Source: an uncultured bacterium
GTDB taxonomy: Bacteria > Verrucomicrobiota > Kiritimatiellia > RFP12 > UBA1067
Direction: 5' to 3'
Length of the DNA stretch: 39,335 nt
NCBI GenBank assembly: GCA_902779075.1
Contig: CACZAK010000048.1
Coordinates: 1 to 39,335, forward strand
Part shown: positions 24,250-32,900 of the stretch, in pieces
Numbering within the stretch: position 1 is the stretch's first letter
Layout of the letters: each line of letters starts with the position of its first letter
The notes under the pieces: generated by a model
Database searches by the model: none
Seen by the model: only the letters and a program-made list of their open reading frames with translations
What the model was told of the DNA's origin: nothing
Position numbers and translations under genes: made by a program

Positions 24250-26994
24250 ATGAATAAACTTCGCAGTTGGATTTTGTTGGGACTGGCGCTTGCGGGCTTC
24301 AACGCCTTGGCCATATCGGCGCCGAGCATAACGTCCTGTTCACGGACATCCTCGACATCCGTCAGCTTGTCGTGGACGTCGGTGAGCGGCGCCTCGTACT
24401 ATGTCGTGAGGCGCAGCTACACATCTTCGGTGGGATCCTCGTCGAGTATTGCAACCCCGTCCGGAACTTCCTATACCGACAGCCAGGCGGGAGTCGACAC
24501 ATGCTACTACTGGGTCGAGGCATGGGATAGCTCCGGCGCGAGCGCGCGCAGCGGCATGGCCACGGCCTCCAGCGGCAGCGGCGGCGGTTCGTCTGGCGGG
24601 TCGTTCTCGATCAACGCATCTGACGGCACTTCGACCGAGGGCGTCATCATCACCTGGAGTGCGCAGAGCGGAGCGACGGGCTACCGCGTGGTTCGCGGAA
24701 ACAGTTCCAATATGGACAACGCAAGCATTCTTGTCGAGACGGTCACTGGCACGACCTATACCGATACGACCGCAACGGCCGGCACAACCTACTACTACTG
24801 GATCGTCGCCAAGAAGTCGTCGGGATACGTGACGAGTTCGTACAACACCGGCTATCGCGCGACTTCCTCGGGCGGTGGCAGCGGATCAGGTTCGGGTAGT
24901 GGCTCGGGGTCTGGTAGTGGTTCTTCCTACTCATATACGGTGAAGTTCAACGCGAACGGCGGTACGGGCTCGATGGCGGACGAGGGCTTCGTGTATGGCA
25001 CGCCGAAGGCGCTCACAATCTGCACCTTCACGCGCACTGGTTACACGTTCGTCGGCTGGGCGAAGAGCTCCTCGGCAACCACATCAACATACGACGACGG
25101 CGAGGAGGTCAGTAATCTCACCACGACCTCCGGCGGAACGGTCAATCTCTATGCGGTGTGGCAGGCGAACGCCTACACCGTCAAGTTCAACAAGAACGGC
25201 GGCACGGGGACGATGGCGAACGAAACGTTCACCTACGGCGTCGCCAAGGCGCTCACGGCGAACGCGTTCCAGCGCGTGAACTACAGGTTTATCGGGTGGT
25301 CCACGTCGGCCAGCGCGACCACGGCCACTTACACCGACAAGCAGAGCGTCAGTAACCTCACGGGAACGCCGGACGGTACGGTGAATCTCTACGCAGTGTG
25401 GAAACTAGTTCTTGAGGTCACATCTGTCACGGCCCGTCAGCGTTATCCGTGGAACGGTCTCGTCGATATCGACGTCACCTTCAGCGCGGGCGGTTTGAGC
25501 AAGGTTTTCTTCGAGGTGAAGGACACGGCTGGCAACACGAACCTAAACGCGCAGACGATCTATGTGGGCAATCCCGAGCAGAACAACCGGACGCTGGAGG
25601 TTCAGCCCGGCACGCGGCGGTTCGTGTGGAATGCTGCCGCAGACTTGGGCTCGGTGACGATTCCCTCGTTTGCCGTTACCGTGAGGGTGGTGGAGAAGAA
25701 CTACCAGGTGAACGTGACGGGCGGCACGGGCTCCGGGTCGTTCGTGCAGGGCAAGTCCGTCACCATCGCAGCGGCCGCCAAGACGGGCTATACCTTCGCG
25801 AGCTGGTCTGGTGCGGCGGCGGATACGGGTATTTTGGCGAGCGCGACTTCCGCTAGCACGACACTCACCATCCCGTCGCGCGACGTGGCGTACGAGGCGA
25901 CCTACACGCCCAACACCTATACGGTGAAGTTCAACGCCAACGGTGGCAGCGGCTCGATGCCGGTCGAGAGTTTCACCTACGATGTTTCGAAGGCGCTCAC
26001 CGCAAATGCGTTTACGCGCAACGGCTGGAACTTCCTGGGTTGGGCAGACACTGCAACCGCAACAACGGCGAAATACACGAACGGGCAATCCGTGAAGAAT
26101 CTGGCAGCTGCTGGGACGAAAAATCTGTATGCAGTGTGGGAGCCAAGGTTGTACATGATAATTGATTTGAGTGGAGGGGCTGATGCGACAAGTTATCCAA
26201 TCAGTTATCTTGACGCCGCACCGAGTAACGGGTTTACAAATAATACTTATAAAACGACTAAACTTGTCTTGAGGTGTATTAATCCTGGAACTTTTAAAAT
26301 GGGAGGGTCGGACAGTGTTACATTAACTAAACCGTTCTATATAGGAATTTTCGAGGTTACGCAAAAACAGTGGTCGTTGGTGATGGGGAGTGTAGAGGCG
26401 TCTAGTACCTATGGTGTTGGAAATGATTATCCAGTATACGGAGTTACATATAATAAAATACGGGGAAATACGAATGGTGCAAAGTGGCCGTCTTCTTCTG
26501 CTGTTGATTCGGGTAGTTTTATGGGGAATTTACGGGAGAGAACGAATTTGAATTTTGACTTGCCGACAGCTGCGCAAAGTGAATATGCGTATCGGGCTGG
26601 AACTACAACCACTTACTATTGGGGCGATTCCGTTGATTCTCAATATACAACTTATAATACGAGGGTGTCCGTAGTGGGTAGTAAATTACCTAATGCGTGG
26701 AATCTTTATGATATGAGCGGTAACGTGTGTGAGTGGTGTCTTGATTGGTATGGGACTATGACATATGGTCAGAATCCCTCGGGTCCATCTTCGGGGACGA
26801 AACGTGTAGCACGCAACGGTAAAAGTATTACTGTAAGTGATGGTGTCGAAACTCGTACAACCGATTGGGCCGGAAAAAAACATTCGCTCGCGCCTAGCAG
26901 TAGTGGAGAATCTTATACTGTTACTCAAGGCTTAATTACCCCACGATTTTATACTAATGGTTATGGTTTAAGAATTGTTTTGGTCTTACAATAG
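24250..26994 (+). CDS. Secreted multidomain protein: FnIII, InlB B repeats, SUMF1 domain
   Basis: A 914-residue protein with a signal peptide (MNKLRSWILLGLALAGFNAL). In order: two fibronectin III-like domains (residues about 25-110 and 118-208), a Gly-Ser linker, two InlB/Flg_new B repeats (YTVKFNANGGTGSMA...NLYAVW), a domain starting TARQRYPWNGLVDID, a divergent B repeat (YQVNVTGGTGSGSF), another B repeat, and from about residue 640 a SUMF1/FGE-sulfatase-like C-type-lectin fold (PGTFKMGG, GIFEVTQKQW, GNVCEWCLDWYG). The SUMF1 end lacks the usual RGGSW...CRSAxR core, so it is probably a binding module and not an enzyme. Base composition turns AT-rich at about 26140, exactly at the SUMF1 boundary. 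ATG 24250 starts the signal peptide. Likely an adhesin or surface protein. Confidence 0.8.
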   Translation: MNKLRSWILLGLALAGFNALAISAPSITSCSRTSSTSVSLSWTSVSGASYYVVRRSYTSSVGSSSSIATPSGTSYTDSQAGVDTCYYWVEAWDSSGASARSGMATASSGSGGGSSGGSFSINASDGTSTEGVIITWSAQSGATGYRVVRGNSSNMDNASILVETVTGTTYTDTTATAGTTYYYWIVAKKSSGYVTSSYNTGYRATSSGGGSGSGSGSGSGSGSGSSYSYTVKFNANGGTGSMADEGFVYGTPKALTICTFTRTGYTFVGWAKSSSATTSTYDDGEEVSNLTTTSGGTVNLYAVWQANAYTVKFNKNGGTGTMANETFTYGVAKALTANAFQRVNYRFIGWSTSASATTATYTDKQSVSNLTGTPDGTVNLYAVWKLVLEVTSVTARQRYPWNGLVDIDVTFSAGGLSKVFFEVKDTAGNTNLNAQTIYVGNPEQNNRTLEVQPGTRRFVWNAAADLGSVTIPSFAVTVRVVEKNYQVNVTGGTGSGSFVQGKSVTIAAAAKTGYTFASWSGAAADTGILASATSASTTLTIPSRDVAYEATYTPNTYTVKFNANGGSGSMPVESFTYDVSKALTANAFTRNGWNFLGWADTATATTAKYTNGQSVKNLAAAGTKNLYAVWEPRLYMIIDLSGGADATSYPISYLDAAPSNGFTNNTYKTTKLVLRCINPGTFKMGGSDSVTLTKPFYIGIFEVTQKQWSLVMGSVEASSTYGVGNDYPVYGVTYNKIRGNTNGAKWPSSSAVDSGSFMGNLRERTNLNFDLPTAAQSEYAYRAGTTTTYYWGDSVDSQYTTYNTRVSVVGSKLPNAWNLYDMSGNVCEWCLDWYGTMTYGQNPSGPSSGTKRVARNGKSITVSDGVETRTTDWAGKKHSLAPSSSGESYTVTQGLITPRFYTNGYGLRIVLVLQ

Positions 26995-27048
26995 GAGGTT
27001 CGGCATAATATATGGTTTGGTAGGCAATGAGGAAAGGAGAATGATGTC

Positions 27049-27780
27049 ATGAGCAATCAGAAAGTTGAGAAACAAGAAGCGGGATTCGAGGAAGTGAATT
27101 TCGGTGTTTGGAAAGGATTCCTTTCAGAGATTAAAGAGCATTGCTTGGATCGGAATTTCGGGACGCTTTCAAAGAGCGAGTTCGATCTGCTTGTGTTTCA
27201 TTACTACCTCCTTAACAAACAGGTGAATTTCGGTGGGCAGTATGTGTCTGATTATGATATCGGGCGCGATTTGGGGCTGACGATTCAGCGTGTGCGGTCT
27301 TTGCGGGAGCGTGATGCGCTTAAGCAGGAACCTAATGACGGTTGGAAGGATGCTTTTGAAAAATGTCTGCCAAATGCGCATTGTGATGCAAACGGTGATG
27401 TTAAGATCCCTGTGCCAGATGTGAATGTTATGAAGGAAGTGCGGAATTACTTTGAAGCACATGGGTTGTATGACGAATATCATCAGAACCCGAAATTGTT
27501 TCAGTGCAAGCTCGATGTGTTGATTGCCGTTTGCATTAATCTTAAAAACGAGGGGGAGGGTAATCTGTGTAAGGATATCTTGGCTATACTGCGTGAAAGT
27601 AAGGATGGCAAGGTCTCACGTGCGGTTGAAGAGCAGGAATACCCGGTTTTATCTAAACTGAAGAAAAAGGCAGTAGAGAGTGTTATAACAATTGTTACGG
27701 ATATTCACGATATTGCGAAAGCGGGTTTGGGAACTGTATGCGGTGGATGGTTTTCTTTGCTACTTAAGGGGGCAATATGA
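27049..27780 (+). CDS. Hypothetical protein with possible helix-turn-helix
   Basis: A 243-residue protein I do not recognise. The middle (SDYDIGRDLGLTIQRVRSLR, residues about 67-86) looks like a helix-turn-helix. The C-terminus (residues about 215-243) is hydrophobic (DIAKAGLGTVCGGWFSLLLKG) and might insert in or associate with the membrane. A good ribosome binding site (AAAGGAG) precedes ATG 27049, and a CATAAT -10-like box lies at about 27004. Its composition is AT-rich like the preceding SUMF1 end, so the two may have arrived together. A strong hairpin follows the stop. A regulatory or defence role would be a guess. Confidence 0.6.
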   Translation: MSNQKVEKQEAGFEEVNFGVWKGFLSEIKEHCLDRNFGTLSKSEFDLLVFHYYLLNKQVNFGGQYVSDYDIGRDLGLTIQRVRSLRERDALKQEPNDGWKDAFEKCLPNAHCDANGDVKIPVPDVNVMKEVRNYFEAHGLYDEYHQNPKLFQCKLDVLIAVCINLKNEGEGNLCKDILAILRESKDGKVSRAVEEQEYPVLSKLKKKAVESVITIVTDIHDIAKAGLGTVCGGWFSLLLKGAI

Positions 27781-27809
27781 GATGCCAAGTGCCAGGAGAA
27801 AAGAGTGTA

Positions 27810-27843
27810 GGTGCCGGTGCTGGGCAAACCCAGCACGGGCACC
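27810..27843. terminator. Strong hairpin after the unknown gene
   Basis: GGTGCC and GTGCTGGG (27810-27815, 27817-27824) pair with CCCAGCAC and GGCACC (27829-27836, 27838-27843), with one G-G mismatch and loop CAAA. The T tract after it is weak (TTTGATTTTG), so it may be a terminator or another REP-like palindrome. Confidence 0.55.
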
Positions 27844-27902
27844 CGTGCTTTGATTTTGTAGTTGATCGGTTGGTCGGACGTGGTGTGGCATTCGCACGGT
27901 TT

Positions 27903-27933
27903 GCGGCTCGGCGGGACGCCTCGCCCCACCGGG
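27903..27933. repeat. Palindromic repeat family C, copy 1
   Basis: A 31-bp element beginning GCGGCTCGGCGGGACGCC and ending TCGCCCCACCGGG, identical to 38410-38440, with imperfect internal dyad symmetry. It sits between the unknown gene and the RAYT 2 repeat array. Confidence 0.85.
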
Positions 27934-27986
27934 AAACCGCCGCGCTAGAGCAAGGCTTTTCCGTGTTGGTCGGTGGGGGCTTTGCT

Positions 27987-28067
27987 GGGAACGGACGGGG
28001 GTTGCGCCCCCGAACCCCTGCGGGGTTGGGCTATTCTTGCCTGCGCCCCCGAACCCTTGCGGGGTTA
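27987..28067. repeat. RAYT 2-associated palindromes at the gene's 3' end
   Basis: GGGAACGGACGGGGGTTGCG then CCCCCGAACCCCTGCGGGGTT, followed by a second CCCCCGAACCCTTGCGGGGTT. Each unit makes two small hairpins (GGGGG/CCCCC and ACCCC/GGGGT). The stop codon of RAYT 2 (28065-28067) lies within the last copy. Confidence 0.8.
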
Positions 28068-29093
28068 TGCCATTTCTGCTGCCTTGGAGCAGAGGGCGGC
28101 GGCGAGGCTATTCATGATGTTGCAGCGAGCGCGCAGATTCTCGCGGGAATCGGGCGTGCCTTGCGGAAAGCCGCTTACGGGCACGAGGCCGCGCACGGCG
28201 CGCTCCATGATGCTATCGATTTCGGCGGCGTGTTCTTCGGCTGTCTTGCGCATGGTGAGGCGCACATGGTGGAGGAAGGGCGAGGCAAGGAGCGTGAGAT
28301 TGCCCATGGCATCCCATCGCCGGGCGGGATCAAGCACCGGATGGCGGATGTTGGCGAATCGGATGAAGCGATCGGGATGGCGCGCCTTCCACAGCGCCCG
28401 CGCGGGATTGAGCCGGATGTAGCGGCGAATGGCCTTGAGCTGCCGCGCATCGAAGGAAAGCTCGATGAAGCAGCGGCGGTTCCAGCGCGGGGCCTGCGGG
28501 GCGGCTGGCGCCGGGGAATGGACGGGGGCTTGCAGCCCCCGAACCCCTGCAGGGTGAGATTGCTTTGCCTCTGCGCCCCCGAGCCCCTGCTGGATTGGGC
28601 GATTCTTGCCTGCGCCCCCGAACCCCTGCGGGGTGGGGAGGGGCAGTGGCAATACGGCGTGATTGCCCACGATGAGCTGGCCGAAATTCTGGCGGGCGAG
28701 GGTGATTGCTTTGGAGAGGGCGGCATCTGCTTCCAGGGGTTCGGGGGCGGAGCCCCCGTCCGTTCCCCGCTCCAGCGCCCAAAGGATTTCTGCCGCATCC
28801 ATCAGCCGGTGCGTGGCCCACAGCGGGCTGAAGGTGGGATCCTGCGAATAATCCACAATCAGCAGAAAATGCACATGATCGGGCATGATCACGAAATCGG
28901 AAATGGTGGCGCATGGGAAGCAGCGATGCATTGCCACCAGCAGCGCTTTCACAATTTCGCCGCAGGGCAGCAGCGCCGGGCGCGAGCGCTCATCGACGAG
29001 GCGCGAAAGGCCCCCCTGCGGGGCGCCTTGCCTCTCAATGGCTATTGTGATGAAAAAGAACTGCCGGCCGGCATGATGGAATTGCATTTTCAT
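28065..29093 (-). CDS. REP-associated tyrosine transposase (RAYT 2) with embedded palindromes
   Basis: A 342-residue Y1 transposase of the RAYT group: N-terminal MKMQFHHAGRQFFFITIAIE, the metal motif MPDHVHFLLIV (near residue 75) and catalytic tyrosine motif RRYIRLNPARALWK (near residue 225). It is only distantly related to RAYT 1. Two in-frame inserts made of its own palindromes interrupt the conserved sequence: GGSAPEP near residue 112, and about 45 residues (TPQGFGGAGKN through VRGLQAP) between NHAVLPLP and APRWNRRCF. The gene is last in a relB-yoeB-small ORF operon. The frame also opens with GTG 29105, overlapping the upstream stop; ATG 29093 has AGGGTGAG upstream and is preferred. It ends inside a palindrome copy. 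Confidence 0.8.
   Translation of the reverse strand: MKMQFHHAGRQFFFITIAIERQGAPQGGLSRLVDERSRPALLPCGEIVKALLVAMHRCFPCATISDFVIMPDHVHFLLIVDYSQDPTFSPLWATHRLMDAAEILWALERGTDGGSAPEPLEADAALSKAITLARQNFGQLIVGNHAVLPLPLPTPQGFGGAGKNRPIQQGLGGAEAKQSHPAGVRGLQAPVHSPAPAAPQAPRWNRRCFIELSFDARQLKAIRRYIRLNPARALWKARHPDRFIRFANIRHPVLDPARRWDAMGNLTLLASPFLHHVRLTMRKTAEEHAAEIDSIMERAVRGLVPVSGFPQGTPDSRENLRARCNIMNSLAAALCSKAAEMA
28513..28640. repeat. RAYT 2-associated palindromes inside the gene
   Basis: Three units in a row, each containing GCCCCCGARCCCCTGC followed by a G-rich arm. The first is preceded by GGAATGGACGGGGGCTTGCA, matching the leading part of 27987-28067. They are translated in frame in RAYT 2 as a proline/glycine-rich insert. 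Confidence 0.85.
28733..28768. repeat. RAYT 2-associated palindrome, inverted copy inside the gene
   Basis: CCAGGGGTTCGGGGGCGGAG then CCCCCGTCCGTTCCCC is the reverse complement of the unit at 27987-28067. It is in frame in RAYT 2 and encodes about ten residues near GGSAPEP. Confidence 0.85.
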
Positions 29094-29101
29094 GTGCAGG
29101 C

Positions 29102-29272
29102 TCACCCTTGCGCGGCCTTCATCGCCAGCAGCTTCTTGTGGAGGCGATCGAAAACCTCATCATTGGGAATGCCCTTGCCTTCGGCGAATTCGCGGCGGGA
29201 AATTTCAATGTCCCTTGAAAGCGCACTACACTCGTTCTGCGTGTTTACGATGGGGCAGGGGGGGTCAGTCAT
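29102..29272 (-). CDS. Small antitoxin-like protein
   Basis: A 56-residue protein, start ATG 29272 overlapping the yoeB stop. Its C-terminal half (RREFAEGKGIPNDEVFDRLH) resembles the end of addiction-module antitoxins that cap a RelE/ParE-type toxin. It may be a truncated second antitoxin. The stop overlaps the upstream GTG of RAYT 2, making a tight four-gene operon. Confidence in function is low. Confidence 0.45.
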   Translation of the reverse strand: MTDPPCPIVNTQNECSALSRDIEISRREFAEGKGIPNDEVFDRLHKKLLAMKAAQG

Positions 29273-29537
29273 AATGCCCCTTGCATTGCAGGATTTCAAG
29301 CGCGTTTTCTTCGGGCGTGAGTGCGCTGATACGGAAGACGATACGATCCTCCTGATTGATGCGTACGCTCCACCAGCCGCTAAGATTGCCGCGAAGCGGT
29401 TCGGGATTGCCTATGCAGGCCGTGCCATTGCGGTCGATGCTCTGGAGAAGCAGATTGATGCGCTTGAGTGTTCTGGCATCTTGCCCCTGCCAGGCAAGAT
29501 ACTCTTCCCAGGCAGTTTCGTGCCAGATTTTACGCAT
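29265..29537 (-). CDS. YoeB/Txe-family mRNA interferase toxin
   Basis: A 90-residue toxin (MRKIWHETAWEEYLAWQGQD), the hallmark start of YoeB/Txe, followed by LKRINLLLQSIDRNG, GNPEPLRGNLSGWWSVRIN (conserved GKPE.L..L.G.WSRRI pattern), EDRIVFRI and the C-terminal CKGHYD, where the family has a catalytic His-Tyr pair (H..Y). YoeB cleaves mRNA on the ribosome. The start overlaps the antitoxin stop by eight bases. All conserved motifs are present, so the toxin is likely active. Confidence 0.9.
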   Translation of the reverse strand: MRKIWHETAWEEYLAWQGQDARTLKRINLLLQSIDRNGTACIGNPEPLRGNLSGWWSVRINQEDRIVFRISALTPEENALEILQCKGHYD

Positions 29538-29799
29538 GAACAGGCTCCTCGGTATCGAGCAGTTCATGCTCACGTACGTTGCGGTGGGCATCCATGTCGC
29601 GGGCGCGGCGCTCAAGCTCGCGCATGTTGCTATCTGAGTAGAAGGGGTCGCCCACTACTTCAAAGGGCAGCTTGCCACGTTGGAGGGATTGCTGTATGAA
29701 TACCGTAATAGCCACTGACATGTTCATGCCCATGCTCTTGAAAAGACGTTCGCCGTCTGCCTTGAGCTGGTCGTCTATTCGAAAACTAACTTGTGACAT
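29530..29799 (-). CDS. RelB/DinJ-family antitoxin
   Basis: An 89-residue protein starting MSQVSFRIDDQLKADGERLF, the ribbon-helix-helix DNA-binding start of RelB/DinJ antitoxins, with GMNMSVAITVFIQQSLQRGK and a flexible tail (DPFYSDSNMRELERRARDMD) that would wrap the toxin. It neutralises the downstream YoeB and probably represses the operon. ATG 29799 is preceded by GGAGAAGG on the minus strand. RelB/DinJ antitoxins usually pair with RelE/YafQ, so partnering a YoeB is slightly unusual. Confidence 0.85.
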   Translation of the reverse strand: MSQVSFRIDDQLKADGERLFKSMGMNMSVAITVFIQQSLQRGKLPFEVVGDPFYSDSNMRELERRARDMDAHRNVREHELLDTEEPVHA

Positions 29800-29905
29800 A
29801 ACCTTCTCCTTGCTTGAAAACGACTGGCATTGTATCACAAATGCTCGTCAGCGTCAAGCAGTTGAAGTTGAGTTTTGAAAGGATTTAGTTAGAAAGGTGA
29901 ATGCT

Positions 29906-32900
29906 ATGAAAAGAACTATGATTATGCTTGGCGCGGTGCTGGCCTGGGTGTGTGGCGTCTTTGGCGCGACGCACGAGGGCGTGCAGCTGTGGGAGAACGG
30001 ACCGCTGTGGGCGAAGACCAACGTCGGCGCGAACTCGCCGACGGAGACGGGCTACTACTTCTGGTGGGGCGACACGCTCGGCTACAAGTGGCAGAACTCC
30101 CAATGGGTCGCAAGCGACGGTTCGGTGAACAACTTCAGCTTCAGCACGGCGAACTGTCCGACTTACGGTAAGTCGCTCGCGCAGCTGCAGTCGATGGGCG
30201 CAGTAGGCGCGGACGGCAATCTGCTTCCCGCCTATGACGCGGCGGCGCAGCAATGGGGCGATGACTGGCGTTTGCCGAAGGCGTCCGAACTCAGGAACCT
30301 GATCAATCTCTGCACCTGGACTTGGGCGACTAACAACAATGTTGCTGGCTACACCGTGACGGGTAAGGGGCTTTATTCAGGAAACAGCATATTCTTGCCA
30401 ATGGCCGGAGAGTCCTCATATGAGACACTTGGTGGGCATGATGATAATGGGTATCCAATATTTGGAAGACAGTGGTCATCTTCTGTTAATTCAGGGGTTG
30501 GTGTCTATTTGGCTTGGAACAATGCTTCAAAAAATGTAAGTTCAAGTTCAACAGATTATCGTTGGCTAGGCTTCTCCATCCGCCCGGTGAAATCTATGTC
30601 GGCGGCGAAGGCGGCTTCGGCGGTGGCGCTCGATACGCGCACGGGGACGCGTGTTGTGAAGACGACGGAGTCCATCGCCTACGATACGGCCTGGGGCGGG
30701 GCGTCGTCCGGAACGCTCAAGGTCAACGGCACGGCGGTGTCGGGTCTCTCGAGCAAGGGCGCCTACTCGTGGACGCCCAACTCGTCGCAGACGAACTACT
30801 GGAAGCTGACCTACACGGCGGGGACGGCCAGCTACTCGGCCACGTTCAAGCATTCGGGGTACTACGCCATCACCTACGCGAACACGAAGGGCGCGGCGAA
30901 CTCAAACCCCGCGCAGTACAACATAGACAACTCCGTCACCTTCACCCCTCTGGCGAACGTGACGGGCTACGTGTTCAACGGCTGGAACCCCGCCAGCATC
31001 CCCGCCGGCGGCTTCGGCGCGAAGACGGTGACGGCCCAGTGGACGCCGATCACGTATTCCGTGAAGTTCAACAAGAACGGCGGCACGGGCACGATGGCGG
31101 ACGAGTCGTTCACCTACGGCACGGCCAAGGCGCTGACGGCGAACGCCTTCACGCGCACGGGCTACACGTTCAAGGGATGGGCGACCTCAAGCGGCGCGAC
31201 GACCGCGGCCTACACGAACGGACAGTCAGTCAGCAACCTCACGGCGACGGCCAATGGCACGGTCACCCTCTTCGCCGTGTGGCAGGTGAACACCTACGCC
31301 GTGAAGTTCAACGCAAACGGCGGCAGCGGCACGACGGCGCAGCTCGCCTGCACCTACGGACAGAACGCGACGCTCACGGCGAACGGCTTCACCCGCACGG
31401 GACATGCCTTCGTCGGGTGGATGACCTCGGCGAACGGAACGACGGTCGCCTACACGGACGGACAGTCGGTGCTGAACCTGACCAACCAAATGAACGCAAC
31501 GGTGAACCTCTATGCCAAGTGGACGGACACGTGGTACGTGGACACGACGGGCGACGACGCGAACCAGGGCGACAGCGCGGCGCAGCCGTTCAAGACGATC
31601 CAGCACGCGATCGACAAGTCGGTGGCCGGCATGACGGTCATCGTGGCGGACGGTACATACGCGCCGATCTATTCGACAAACAAGGCGATTACTATCCAGT
31701 CGGTGAACGGCGCGGCGAGCACCATCATCGACGGTGGGAACACGGAAAGGTGCGCGAGATTGTCTGGTTATTCTGCAACCGAATCTATGACCAACACAGT
31801 CCTTCGAGGGTTCAGGCTGCAGAATGGCTATTCGTCTGTTGATGCAGGCGGTGTTCAAGGTGGAACGCTCCATGATTGCCAGATTGTCTCGAATCATGCC
31901 GACCGCCATGCCGGGGGAGTGTGCTACTCGATGCTTTATGGTTGCACTGTGGAAGGAAATTCATGCGGAAACTGCGGTGGCGGTGCACACTCTGCGAATG
32001 CGTACGACTGCCTGTTCCTCAACAATAATTGTGCGACCAACGGCGCGGGCACATGTAACAGTGTCCTGATCAACTGCTCGGTGGTCTCAAACAGGGCGGA
32101 AGTCGCGGGCGGTGGTGCGTCAGGTGGAGCCATGACAAATTGCGTAGTTCGGGACAATGTATCGATGAATAGGGCCGGCGGTATCTTTAGAGGGAACTTA
32201 TATAGTTGTATCGTGAGCAATAACATTGCCTACACGTTTGGTGGCGGGATTGATGGGGGAAGCATAACAAAATGTATCATTGTCGGTAATGCTGCATACC
32301 AATATGGCGGTGGCGCAATCTTGGCTAGTTGCTATGATTCAGAAATCATTGCGAATACAGCAACAGGGGATGCTGGCGGTATACATGGTTGCAAAGTCTA
32401 TAGTTGCATTTTGGCGAATAATGAATCAGGAAGTGACGGAGGCGGTGCGTATTATGGAGAATTGGAGAATTGCGTCATCTTCGGCAATCATGCGAATAAC
32501 GGTGGTGGCGTATCCCTTTCTGTCTGTAGGAACTGTACCATCTATGGCAACACATCTAATCTTCGTGGTGGAGGTGTGAATCAAGGTCGCAGCGGTAATT
32601 TATCGACGAACTATAACTGCATCGTCTATGGAAACGTTGGTGCTACTGATCCGGAAATTGACACGCGTGTTCCCTCCTTCAACTGCTACACGAACGATCC
32701 GCATTTCATCCGCGCGGAGGCGGGGGATTTCCGTTTGCGGTACAATTCGCCGTGCATCAACGCGGGCAACAACGCGTATGTGACGAACACGGTGGACTTT
32801 GCGGGGAACGCGCGCATCGACAACAATACGGTCGATATCGGCGCGTACGAGTATTCCGCGTCGGACGACACGAACTTCACCGTCCAGGTGGCGAACGGCA

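Noticed and set aside
26140..26994. Diversity-generating retroelement target (C-type-lectin/SUMF1 end with unusual C-terminus)
   Set aside because: No reverse transcriptase, accessory Avd gene or template repeat is visible nearby, and the last part does not match any second sequence in the window.
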